A stretch of 10,628 nt of DNA from SZUA-1535 sp964594175. Lineage in GTDB: Archaea > Aenigmatarchaeota > Aenigmatarchaeia > Aenigmatarchaeales > SZUA-1535. The stretch's first letter is position 1. The number at the start of each line of letters is the position of its first letter. This document shows, one piece after another, positions 1 to 7,012 of the stretch. The stretch lies in assembly GCA_964594175.1 (NCBI GenBank), contig CAZQLM010000028.1:1-10628 (forward strand), given 5' to 3'. A model generated the notes under the pieces. That model searched no databases, was not told the origin of the DNA, and worked only from the letters and a program-made list of their open reading frames with translations. The position numbers were made by a program, and so were the translations under genes.

Positions 1-22
1 CTCCTGGCTGCCCTACCCCGCT
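1..22 (-). tRNA. 5' end of a tRNA gene, probably initiator tRNA-Met (partial)
   Basis: Read on the minus strand from position 22, the sequence begins AGCGGGGTAGGGCAGCC and continues AGGAG to the window edge. This fits an acceptor 5' strand (AGCGGGG), the two linker bases, and the start of a D-arm with AGCCAGGAG. An A at position 1 with this D-arm is typical of archaeal initiator tRNA-Met, where A1 pairs with U72. The anticodon lies outside the window, so the identity is an inference from the first 22 nt. A TATA-like TTTAAATA (minus strand, 53-60) lies about 35 nt upstream, compatible with transcription starting shortly before the mature 5' end. Confidence 0.7.
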
Positions 23-87
23 ATTAAGGTTTATTGAAAATTAATAAGCAATTATTTAAAAATTTTCTTTTAATATCTGCTGTACAT

Positions 88-1047
88 CTATTTTTTTGAT
101 TTCGCTAAAAACATTATCCTTGCTAAAAGAGCTTCTATTTGTATCTGTGCATCTCCACCTTCTGTAATGCGAAATTCTGTTTCTCCTGTAGCATCGATAA
201 ATTCCACTTTTTTGGAATCAGGAATCTCCAAGTTGAAAATCTGGCGGTGAATTTCCTTTACTATATCCTCTCCTGCTAAGCCTTGTCTGAAAAGCATTTC
301 CTTAAGCTTTTCTCTCGCTTTTTCGAAATCTCCTTTCATAGCACTTTCCAGCATTTCTTTAACATCTTCTGGCTTTGCCTGTGCGGCAACAGAAAAAACA
401 AGCTCTTTTGTTATTTTTTCACCTGTTACGGCGCATGCCTGAAGGAGATTTGCAACCTTTCTCAAATCACCCTCTGAAATGTAAATTATTGCTTCTATAC
501 CGTCGTTACTTATTTTCAGCTTTTCTCCCTTAACTATTCTCTGGATAAATTCTTTAACGTGATCTTCTGTAAGTGATTTGAATCTGAACACAGCGCAACG
601 TGATTGTATTGGCTCGATTATTTTGGAAGAGTAATTGCAGCATAAAATGAATCGAGAAATTTCCGTATAGTTTTCCATTGTTCTTCTCAATGCTTGCTGA
701 GCTTCGCTTGTTAAAGCGTCTGCTTCATCAAGAATTATTATTTTGAAAGGCACATCGCCAATTGCTCTTGTTCTTGCAAAATCCTTCACCTTATGGCGAA
801 TCACATCTATTCCGCGTTCGTCACTCGCATTAAGCTCAAGCACATTTTGCTTCCAATGCTCAGCATAAAGCTCGCGTGCTATTACCAAAGCTAAAGTGGT
901 TTTTCCGGTTCCGGCCGGACCTGCGAAAAGCATGTGAGGGATGTTTTTTTCCTTAAGAAAAGCCTTCACCCTTTTTACAACATGCTCCTGATTTATCATT
1001 TCTTCTATTTTCCTTGGCCTGTACTTCTCGGCCCATACCTCTATCAT
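88..1047 (-). CDS. rfcS: Replication factor C small subunit (clamp loader ATPase)
   Basis: RfcS forms, with RfcL, the archaeal clamp loader that opens and places the PCNA ring on primed DNA using ATP. The product is 319 residues, normal for the family, with no intein. Visible AAA+ motifs (numbering from the chosen start) are Walker A GPAGTGKT at about 43-50, Walker B IIILDEAD at about 103-110, sensor 1 around FILCCNYSSKI (about 133-143), and the SRC arginine-finger motif at about 149-151. The N-terminus VWAEKYRP is the standard opening of the family. In-frame GTG (1056) and ATG (1053) lie upstream, but a GGGTGAT ribosome binding site at 1052-1058 is correctly spaced for the ATG at 1047, which I choose. 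The gene diverges from the transglutaminase-like gene with under 50 bp between starts. Confidence 0.97.
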   Translation of the reverse strand: MIEVWAEKYRPRKIEEMINQEHVVKRVKAFLKEKNIPHMLFAGPAGTGKTTLALVIARELYAEHWKQNVLELNASDERGIDVIRHKVKDFARTRAIGDVPFKIIILDEADALTSEAQQALRRTMENYTEISRFILCCNYSSKIIEPIQSRCAVFRFKSLTEDHVKEFIQRIVKGEKLKISNDGIEAIIYISEGDLRKVANLLQACAVTGEKITKELVFSVAAQAKPEDVKEMLESAMKGDFEKAREKLKEMLFRQGLAGEDIVKEIHRQIFNLEIPDSKKVEFIDATGETEFRITEGGDAQIQIEALLARIMFLAKSKK

Positions 1048-1056
1048 AAGCATCAC

Positions 1057-1092
1057 CCAAAGGATATATAGTATAAGCTCTATTTAATTCTT
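1057..1092. promoter_or_regulatory. Compact divergent promoter region, rfcS / transglutaminase-like gene
   Basis: On the plus strand, ATATATA at 1064-1070 sits about 26 nt before the ATG at 1093, the spacing expected of a TATA box for a leaderless transcript; no ribosome binding site precedes that ATG. On the minus strand, TTAAATA (plus positions 1081-1087) could serve rfcS, whose GGGTGAT site is at 1052-1058. A second minus-strand candidate lies inside the opposing gene near 1100-1113. The two promoters therefore overlap or interlock. Confidence 0.5.
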
Positions 1093-2562
1093 ATGCGTTG
1101 CATAATTTTAAGTTTCATGCTGGGTGTTTTTCTTTTAAATTTTTGCATAACTTTTGCTCAAAACCCTCAGTCAGCGGTTGCAACAACCTTGTTAGTGAAG
1201 CAATCTTTGAAATACTCTGCGGAAAACTGTAAAGACGTGAAAATAAGGGTTTATGTTCCGCAAGAGGATGAATTTCAGAAGATAATTTCTTTAAAAGCTT
1301 CTGAACAGTTTATCAAAGTTCGCGACGCGTACGGAAATACGCTTCTTGAATTCCATCCGGAAAAGAAAAAGGGGGAAATAAAGATCAAAACAGTAGTTAG
1401 AGTTTTTAGAAGAGAAGTAAAGGCTCTTGATCCATATGAATTTGAAGAAGTTGCCGACATTGCTAAATGGGTCTACGAAAATTTGAAATATGATGAAAGC
1501 TTCGCCAACGTTGTACTTTCTCCAGAAGATATATTGAGAAAGAAAAGGGGTACATGCGATGAATTTTCAACTCTGATGATATATTTTCTAAGAAAAAAAG
1601 GCATGAATGCAAGCTACGAAATAGGATACGCATGTGAAGAATCAACTTTTCGAGCTCATGGATGGGTTAGGGTTAGCAAGAATGGTAAAAACATAGATTT
1701 CGACCCAACATGGTGCGAATATCCTGTAGACGCTCTCCACGTTAAGCTAGCTTCTTTACCCAGTGCTTTTTTCAATGAATCCGAGGTAAGAGCGAAATGT
1801 TATTCTGGCGGGAAAATCTCAATATCACAGCAAAACGTCGAAATAAAAGTTTTAAACATAAGTTATTCCAGTTTGCTGGAGGAAAATTTTAGATTTATGG
1901 AAGAAAAAGCTAAATACAATTTTTATACTCTCGCGACTTTGGAGCTTTTTTCAAACAGCTGTGTGCTAACTTCTACGAATTTTGGAAAGTGTGTGGACGA
2001 AGACGGAAAAAGCATTTTGGAACCGTATATTTTTCCCGAATGCGTTTATTTTTGCGGTAAAAAAAGGGTATTCGCAATTTTTAAGGTGTACAACGCAAGT
2101 TATGAGGCAAAATGCAAGATTTCAGCAAAAACCCCAATTGGCGAACTTACGTCAGGAGAAATCATTTTGGAAAAAGGTGATGGAGAAAAAGTTTGGCTTA
2201 ACGTGAATAAAAATGTTGTAAATAAATGCGAAACAGTTCTTCTAACATCGAACGGTCATATATTTGCTTTAGAAGATTTTTACGCTTTTAAGAAAGGTTA
2301 TTTTAGAGTTTGCAAAAACACAACAATATACGCTTTGAAGGATTCATTAACGGAAAGCAAAATAATCGTTAAAGATTTCGGTAAAAAAATGGAAGAAAGG
2401 AAGAAAGAAAATGCGATTTTTAATAACACGCTGACAAAGCGCTTTCCTCAAAAGGAACAGAAAGGAACAAATAAAACAGAAGAAACAAACGGTAAAAAGA
2501 AAAAAAGCCTTATAGATTTGATAATAGAATTTTTCAAAAGCCTTCTCTTTTTTTTAATCTGA
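1093..2562 (+). CDS. Secreted transglutaminase-like cysteine protease-fold protein
   Basis: The 489-residue product begins with a signal peptide: hydrophobic residues 3-22, then FAQNPQ. A transglutaminase-like core follows at about 115-220. Its motifs fit the papain-like triad: Cys155 in GTCDEFS, His189 in AHGWVRV and Asp204 in DFDPTW. Family members are peptidases, transglutaminases or peptide N-glycanase relatives, and the substrate cannot be read here. Residues 240-410 look like beta-rich extracellular domains with many cysteines. Several N-X-S/T sequons (for example N172, N255, N334, N409, N460) suit a glycosylated surface protein. The tail is a charged linker (about 430-471) and a hydrophobic segment at about 473-489, possibly a C-terminal membrane anchor. 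The start has a TATA box 26 nt upstream, so translation is probably leaderless. The last 29 bp overlap rps17e on the other strand. Confidence 0.85.
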   Translation: MRCIILSFMLGVFLLNFCITFAQNPQSAVATTLLVKQSLKYSAENCKDVKIRVYVPQEDEFQKIISLKASEQFIKVRDAYGNTLLEFHPEKKKGEIKIKTVVRVFRREVKALDPYEFEEVADIAKWVYENLKYDESFANVVLSPEDILRKKRGTCDEFSTLMIYFLRKKGMNASYEIGYACEESTFRAHGWVRVSKNGKNIDFDPTWCEYPVDALHVKLASLPSAFFNESEVRAKCYSGGKISISQQNVEIKVLNISYSSLLEENFRFMEEKAKYNFYTLATLELFSNSCVLTSTNFGKCVDEDGKSILEPYIFPECVYFCGKKRVFAIFKVYNASYEAKCKISAKTPIGELTSGEIILEKGDGEKVWLNVNKNVVNKCETVLLTSNGHIFALEDFYAFKKGYFRVCKNTTIYALKDSLTESKIIVKDFGKKMEERKKENAIFNNTLTKRFPQKEQKGTNKTEETNGKKKKSLIDLIIEFFKSLLFFLI

Positions 2563-2725
2563 CTATATAGCCAGCAACCTTATTTCTTATTTTCTTGCTG
2601 TCGAAAATTTCGAGCTCTTTTAACACTTGTTTGTTATGTTCAAAATCTGCAGCAAATTTGTCTGGATACTTCTTCAAAAGCTTTATTCCCAAATTTTTAA
2701 TCATGCTTGTCTTTATCCTTCCCAT
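2534..2725 (-). CDS. rps17e: Small ribosomal subunit protein eS17 (S17e)
   Basis: This 63-residue protein of the small ribosomal subunit is found in archaea and eukaryotes and is absent from bacteria. The sequence follows the family closely: MGRIKTSMIK at the start, the YPDKF motif at about 20-24, DFEHNK at about 27-32, then SKKIRNKVAGYIVRL near the C-terminus. Length is normal for archaeal members. The ATG is preceded by AGGTGAT (plus positions 2729-2735) at a 3-nt spacing, a strong ribosome binding site. Its 3' end lies inside the end of the convergent transglutaminase-like gene, and it shares a divergent intergenic region with rpoK. Confidence 0.95.
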   Translation of the reverse strand: MGRIKTSMIKNLGIKLLKKYPDKFAADFEHNKQVLKELEIFDSKKIRNKVAGYIVRLKKREGF

Positions 2726-2728
2726 GAA

Positions 2729-2735
2729 ATCACCT
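2729..2735 (-). promoter_or_regulatory. Ribosome binding site of rps17e
   Basis: AGGTGAT on the minus strand is complementary to the archaeal 16S rRNA 3' end and is separated from the ATG by TTC. It fixes the start of rps17e. Confidence 0.8.
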
Positions 2736-2756
2736 ATGGAGAATTTACAAGATAAG

Positions 2757-2770
2757 TATTTATATATTTT
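2757..2770 (-). promoter_or_regulatory. TATA box of rps17e
   Basis: The minus strand reads AAAATATATAAATA here, an AT-rich archaeal TATA element about 35 nt before the rps17e start. It predicts transcription starting near 2737 and a short leader carrying the ribosome binding site. Confidence 0.6.
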
Positions 2771-2819
2771 GTACTTCCTTTTTTAACTTAAAAGCAGGTT
2801 TGTGCTCTATCTAAAATTT

Positions 2820-2861
2820 AAAATTTATATACTTCATTATTTATCTTAATTCTTCAGGTGA
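2820..2861 (+). promoter_or_regulatory. TATA box and ribosome binding site of rpoK
   Basis: AATTTATATAC at 2822-2832 is a TATA-like element predicting transcription from about 2853. GGTGA at 2857-2861 is a ribosome binding site 5 nt before the GTG at 2867. This decides between that GTG and the in-frame GTG at 2858, which lies inside the binding site itself. Confidence 0.65.
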
Positions 2862-2866
2862 GTTAT

Positions 2867-3064
2867 GTGGAGTATACGAGATTTGAGATTGCTCGAATTA
2901 TAGGCGCAAGAGCTTTGCAACTTTCTGTAGGGGCTCCACCTCTTTTAAAGCTGGATAAACAGAAAGTGTACAATTCACCAATAGAAATTGCGAAATTGGA
3001 ATTCGAAAAGGGAGTAATTCCGCTTACTGTAAAAAGAAAAATGCCTCCGAAACTGGAGGAATGA
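2867..3064 (+). CDS. rpoK: DNA-directed RNA polymerase subunit K (Rpb6/omega homologue)
   Basis: RpoK is the archaeal counterpart of eukaryotic Rpb6 and bacterial omega, and helps assemble and stabilise RNA polymerase around the largest subunit. The 65-residue product has the diagnostic core YTRFEIARIIGARALQLSVG near the N-terminus, followed by the APPLL segment and PIEIAKLEFEKGVIPLTVKR in the C-terminal half. Length is typical of short archaeal RpoK. I choose GTG at 2867 because GGTGA lies 5 nt upstream and the protein then starts MEYTRFE, as in relatives; GTG at 2858 would add three residues. The stop overlaps an ATG at 3061 (ATGA), and enolase follows on the same strand. Confidence 0.93.
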   Translation: MEYTRFEIARIIGARALQLSVGAPPLLKLDKQKVYNSPIEIAKLEFEKGVIPLTVKRKMPPKLEE

Positions 3065-3096
3065 ATTTTTTATTTATCTTTTTCTATAATTTCCTC

Positions 3097-4248
3097 ATGA
3101 TAGAGAAAATTGAATTTTTCCCAGTATTTAATTCGCGTGGAGAAAAAACAGTAAAAGTTTGTATTAAAACAGAGAAGGGCGTTTTCTGCAGCATAGCCCC
3201 AAGCGGGGCAAGCAAAAGTTTTCTAGAACCTGTTTACCTTCCTGTAAAAAGGGTTTTGAAAATTGCGAACTCTCTCAAGAGGAAGCTTGAAGGATGCGAT
3301 GAAGGAAAAGTAGATACTTTGCTTCTGAGGCTCGGTGGAAAAAGATTCGAAAAAATTGGAGGAAATTTAGCAATAGCTATATCGCAAGCCGTTTTCAAAG
3401 CACTTATTTCTGAGCAAATTTTGGAAAAACGTGTTTTTCCGCTACCGTTGAGTAATGTTCTAGGTGGCGGAGCCCATGGTGGTTTTACGAGCATACAGGA
3501 ATTTTTGGTTTTCCAAAAAAAGGCTAAAAGCATAGAAGAAGCTGTTGAAACGAATGTGGAAATCTGGAAGGAAGTAAAGCGAAAAATAGAAAAGATACAC
3601 GGATACTTAGGTAAAAATGATGAAGGCGCAATTGTAGCTAGGTTAAGCGACTACGAAGCTTTGGAAATTGTGAGCGAGATAACTCAAAGATTTGGTGCTT
3701 ATGCTGGCTTGGATATTGCTGCTAGCCAATTTTACAAAAATGGTTATTATTTTTTCAACGGAAAAAAATTCAAGAAAAACGAGTTTATAGATGTAGTTTT
3801 CGATCTTGTTAAAACGTACAAGATTAAATACGTTGAAGACCCGTTTCACGAAAAGGATTTTTCAAGCTTTTCAGAATTAAGTAAAAAGCTGAGGAAAAAG
3901 GCTTTAATATGCGGAGATGATTTATTTTCCACAAGTCCGCAGAGAATAAAGATTGGAGTTAAGAAAAACGCGTGTAATGCGGTAATAATAAAACCAAATC
4001 AGGTAGGAGTAGTTGGCAGAGCTTTAAAAAGTGTAAAAGTGGCCAAGGAAAACTGTTTTGTGCCAATTGCAAGTCACCGCTCTGGGGAAAGTGAGGACAG
4101 CTTTATAGCGGAGTTTGCTCTATTTTCAGAATGCCCCTTGCTCAAATGTTCTGTTTTCGGAAGCGAGAGATTTGCAAAATGGAACAAGTTAATAGAACTT
4201 TGGAAAAAAATAGAAAAACCGAAAATGGCAAATATCAATTTTATTTAA
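3097..4248 (+). CDS. eno: Enolase (2-phosphoglycerate dehydratase), short and divergent
   Basis: Enolase interconverts 2-phosphoglycerate and phosphoenolpyruvate in glycolysis and gluconeogenesis. The 383-residue product is shorter than the usual 410-435, yet equivalents of the known catalytic and metal-binding residues are present: Ser39 in PSGAS, His127 in GGAHGG, Glu135 in SIQEF, Glu176 in NDEG, Asp206 in GLDIAAS, Glu247 in VEDPF, Asp274 in CGDDL, Lys299 in IIKPNQVG, His327 in ASHRSGE and Lys350 before the GSER motif. Flanking consensus differs: SKSFLE replaces STGxxE, and KCSVFGSER replaces KTGAPxRSER. I choose ATG 3097 because MIEKIEFFPVFNSRG matches the family start. An ATG at 3061 overlapping the rpoK stop would add 12 mostly hydrophobic residues that look like translated promoter DNA. 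The rpoK-eno order is the known archaeal arrangement, supporting a genuine enolase. Its end overlaps gatE by 8 bp. Confidence 0.9.
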   Translation: MIEKIEFFPVFNSRGEKTVKVCIKTEKGVFCSIAPSGASKSFLEPVYLPVKRVLKIANSLKRKLEGCDEGKVDTLLLRLGGKRFEKIGGNLAIAISQAVFKALISEQILEKRVFPLPLSNVLGGGAHGGFTSIQEFLVFQKKAKSIEEAVETNVEIWKEVKRKIEKIHGYLGKNDEGAIVARLSDYEALEIVSEITQRFGAYAGLDIAASQFYKNGYYFFNGKKFKKNEFIDVVFDLVKTYKIKYVEDPFHEKDFSSFSELSKKLRKKALICGDDLFSTSPQRIKIGVKKNACNAVIIKPNQVGVVGRALKSVKVAKENCFVPIASHRSGESEDSFIAEFALFSECPLLKCSVFGSERFAKWNKLIELWKKIEKPKMANINFI

Positions 4249-5710
4249 AATTAATTTTTCTTTTTATAATTTCCGCTACTATTTTTCCATCGGCTTTGCC
4301 ACGAAGCACACGCATGGCTTCTCCCATAATTGCTGAGAATTTTTTCATTTCAGCTAGTTCAGGATATTTTTTTAGAATTTCGTCAATTATTTTTTCTATC
4401 TCATTTTCGCTTACAGGCTTTAGTCCACGTGTTTTTATTATTTCTTCTACACTTTTTTTCGGATTCTTACAAAGCTCTTTAAGCACGGTTTCAATTCCTT
4501 CCTTTGCCAGCATATTTTTGGAAACCAGTTCGAAAATTTTCTCAAAATGTTTATAATCAAGATTTTCAATACCGAAGCCTTCTCTTCTTAGCGAAGTCAA
4601 AATCACGGTAAACGTTCTTGCTACAAGTTTTGGCTCATAAATTTTAGAAAATTTCTCAAACCAGGAAAGATAAGAGCTTTTTATTATTTGCTCTGCCAAT
4701 TCCTTACCAATAATTTTTTCAAACCTTTTCTTTTTTTCTTCGAGAGTTTCCGGAAGAGGTATGGAATCTATAAACTCTTTGCTTATCCTTATTGGTGGAA
4801 TATCCGTTTCTGGATACATTCTTTCCCCTCCCGGTAATGGCCTGGCAAAGATTGTTGTGCCATCTGGGTTTGCTACCCTTGTTTCTTCCTTTGGCTTTAT
4901 TCCTTTGGCTATCAGCTCAAGCTGTCTTTTAACCTCGCATTCGAGAACCTTTGGAATAAGCTCAAGCTCTTGCACACCCTTTATCTCTACTCTCGCGCCT
5001 TTTGCTATTGAAACGTTCAAATCCTGTCTTGTTGTGCCAATTCCATGCTGACTCTTTCCTGTTGAGCGAATTATCATTCCTAGCTTTTCCGCAACTTCTC
5101 TAGCATGCAAAGGGTCTTTTATTTCAGGAGCTGTGGAAATCTCGATAAGTGGTATTCCTAAACGGTCTAAGCGATAAACTACTTGCCTTTCTTTTTTCTC
5201 AACTATACCAGCTGATTCCTCTTCAAGACAAACAGTCGGAATGTGCACAATGCCTTTGCTTGTTTCTATATATCCGTTTAGCCCTACTATGGCTGTGCGC
5301 TGAAAACCGCTTGTGTTAGAGCCGTCTATAACGGTTTTTCGCATGACATGAATTTCTTCTGGAATTTCGCAGTGCAAGAGCTTTGCTATTTGCAAAGCTA
5401 TAAACAAAGCTTCGCGATTCATTTCGTGCGGTGGTTCTTCATCGAGCTCTACCAAGCAGCAAGTATCTTCGTAAACATAGTAGACATAATCTCTATTTCG
5501 CAAGAACTCAAATTCTGCAGCTATGTCTACTTCTCCCATTTCTCCTGGCACAGCGCGAAGCTTGCGGAAAATAGTAAAGCTGGGTTTTTCCAAATTTGAA
5601 AATCTCGCTGGGCATGAGCAAAAAAGTTTTTGCTTGGTAGCAAGGCGATTGTGAATTTCTATTCCGCATTTAAAACCGATAGCTTGATAATCTATTTTCC
5701 CGCTTTCCAC
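4241..5710 (-). CDS. gatE: Glutamyl-tRNA(Gln) amidotransferase subunit E, lacking the GAD insertion
   Basis: GatE is the archaeal kinase/amidase subunit: it phosphorylates the glutamate on Glu-tRNA(Gln) and replaces the phosphate with ammonia delivered by GatD. The catalytic (cradle) domain covers about 10-330, with GIEIHNRLATKQKLFCSCP at 16-34, PGEMGEVD at 55-62, VELDEEPPHE at 87-96, DGSNTSGFQRT at 129-139 and IPLIEISTAPE at 186-196. A helical domain and a YqeY-like tail follow, the latter ending with GKADGK (471-476). The length is 489 residues, where the family is usually about 610-635. The missing part is the AspRS-type GAD domain: KGVQELELIPK (244-254) runs through a short linker directly into NPDGTTIFARPLPGGERMYP (281-300). 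There is no stop or frame change at the junction. The start is GTG, with GAGGTG 7 nt upstream; gatD ends 4 nt before it. Confidence 0.95.
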   Translation of the reverse strand: MESGKIDYQAIGFKCGIEIHNRLATKQKLFCSCPARFSNLEKPSFTIFRKLRAVPGEMGEVDIAAEFEFLRNRDYVYYVYEDTCCLVELDEEPPHEMNREALFIALQIAKLLHCEIPEEIHVMRKTVIDGSNTSGFQRTAIVGLNGYIETSKGIVHIPTVCLEEESAGIVEKKERQVVYRLDRLGIPLIEISTAPEIKDPLHAREVAEKLGMIIRSTGKSQHGIGTTRQDLNVSIAKGARVEIKGVQELELIPKVLECEVKRQLELIAKGIKPKEETRVANPDGTTIFARPLPGGERMYPETDIPPIRISKEFIDSIPLPETLEEKKKRFEKIIGKELAEQIIKSSYLSWFEKFSKIYEPKLVARTFTVILTSLRREGFGIENLDYKHFEKIFELVSKNMLAKEGIETVLKELCKNPKKSVEEIIKTRGLKPVSENEIEKIIDEILKKYPELAEMKKFSAIMGEAMRVLRGKADGKIVAEIIKRKINFK

Positions 5711-5714
5711 CTAA

Positions 5715-7010
5715 CTACACCTCGATTATTCTCTCAACGATTTCTCCAGCTATATTTTTCTGCATTATTTTTCTAGCTTCTTCACCAAAATTTCCCAAAG
5801 CCCAGGCAAGCTTTATGAAAGCGACCTCTGGAAGCATTTCACATGGTATTACACCTGCTTTCAACAAATCCCTTCCAGGATAGTAAACGTTCATATTTAC
5901 CCTTCCGAAAATGCATTGCGAGGTCATGCAAACTACAGCTTGCTCGCAAGCCCGCTTTATAGCTTCGAAGCAATAATCTGGTGCATGGCCAAGACCAGTT
6001 CCTTCCAATACAATTCCCTTATACCCCTTTTCTAAAAGAAAGTTTATCAATTCAGGATTAAAGCCTGGATGGAGCTTGAGCAAAGCTACTTTTTTCTCGA
6101 AATTCGGATAAATTTTTAGCTCTCTTCTCTCGTCTCTTTCTTTGACCCATTCTTTGCATATCCATTCTATTTTCCTTTCCCTCCATAACACGCGTGCAAC
6201 AGGCTTTGCGTTCACGCTTTTAAAGGCGTCTCTCCTCGAAGTGTGAAGCTTTCTCACCCTTGTTCCCAAATGCACAGCGCATGCATCATCGCTCATAGTT
6301 TCGTGCATGCAAACAAAAACACCTGCTGAATTGCTATTAGCAGCAAAAATGCAGGAAGAAATTAGATTTACAGCAGCATCGCTAGAACCGCGGTCACTGG
6401 AGCGTTGGGAACCAACAAAAACAACTGGTAAAGGCAAATCTTGTAAAGCAAAACTCATTGCAGCAGCTGAGTAATGCATTGTATCGGTACCATGAGCTAC
6501 GATTATTCCGTCATTTCCGCTTTTTATTTCTTTAGCAATTTCATTTGCCATTTTTTCGTAATGCTCGAAGTTCATGCTCTCTGAATATACCTGCATAACT
6601 GTCTTTGCTTCTATGTTTGCGATTTCTAGTATTTCTGGAACAGCTTCAATTAATTCACTAGCTTTCATTGCCGGTTTTACGCCACCTGTTCTGTAATCTA
6701 CTCTGCTTGCTATTGTTCCTCCGGTTAAAAGAACGCTTAACAAAGGTTTCGCTTGGTCGTAAACCGTTTCAACTTCTTCATCGCAAGGTTTTTTCTCTAC
6801 GCTTTCTAACTTTTCTATTTCAATATCACTTTTCCATTTTATACCGATATTGTAACCATTGCTGAGTTTTAAAACAAGGATATCTGGATTATAAAATGTT
6901 CGCGGCATTAGAATACCTTCGTATATTTTCCCTCCTTTTTTCACTCTTACCTTATCGCCTACATTTATTTTCTTCTTTTCAAGAATTTCCGTTATTTCCT
7001 TTGCATACAC
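5715..7010 (-). CDS. gatD: Glutamyl-tRNA(Gln) amidotransferase subunit D
   Basis: GatD is the asparaginase-like subunit that releases ammonia from an amide donor and channels it to GatE. The 431-residue product has an N-terminal small beta domain at about 14-70 (VGDKVRVKKGG...). The asparaginase domain follows, with LTGGTIAS at about 95-102 carrying the first catalytic Thr, AHGTDTMHYSA at about 172-182 with the second Thr-Asp pair, GSQRSSDR at about 201-208, TRVRKLHTSRRDAF near 250 with the conserved Lys, and LEGTGLGH further on. The frame is open upstream to 7103, but the GTG at 7010 gives MYAKEITEILEKKKINVGD, matching family starts. GGGTG lies 6 nt before it, and it begins 2 nt after the pilin stop. 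Length is normal. It is tightly linked to gatE, as expected for a two-subunit enzyme. Confidence 0.95.
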   Translation of the reverse strand: MYAKEITEILEKKKINVGDKVRVKKGGKIYEGILMPRTFYNPDILVLKLSNGYNIGIKWKSDIEIEKLESVEKKPCDEEVETVYDQAKPLLSVLLTGGTIASRVDYRTGGVKPAMKASELIEAVPEILEIANIEAKTVMQVYSESMNFEHYEKMANEIAKEIKSGNDGIIVAHGTDTMHYSAAAMSFALQDLPLPVVFVGSQRSSDRGSSDAAVNLISSCIFAANSNSAGVFVCMHETMSDDACAVHLGTRVRKLHTSRRDAFKSVNAKPVARVLWRERKIEWICKEWVKERDERRELKIYPNFEKKVALLKLHPGFNPELINFLLEKGYKGIVLEGTGLGHAPDYCFEAIKRACEQAVVCMTSQCIFGRVNMNVYYPGRDLLKAGVIPCEMLPEVAFIKLAWALGNFGEEARKIMQKNIAGEIVERIIEV

Positions 7011-7012
7011 TT

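Noticed and set aside
3061..3096. ATG at 3061 overlapping the rpoK stop as the enolase start
   Set aside because: The ATGA overlap looks like coupling, but it adds a Phe-rich stretch absent from enolases, and the GGAGG is only 1-2 nt from the ATG. ATG 3097 gives the family N-terminus.
3234..3533. Minus-strand open frame of 99 codons inside the enolase gene
   Set aside because: It is entirely antisense to a protein with all enolase motifs, has no ribosome binding site, and its product resembles no known protein.
4131..4556. Plus-strand open frame of 141 codons across the eno-gatE junction
   Set aside because: It is out of frame with enolase, then antisense to the conserved YqeY-like tail of gatE. 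There is no promoter or ribosome binding site.
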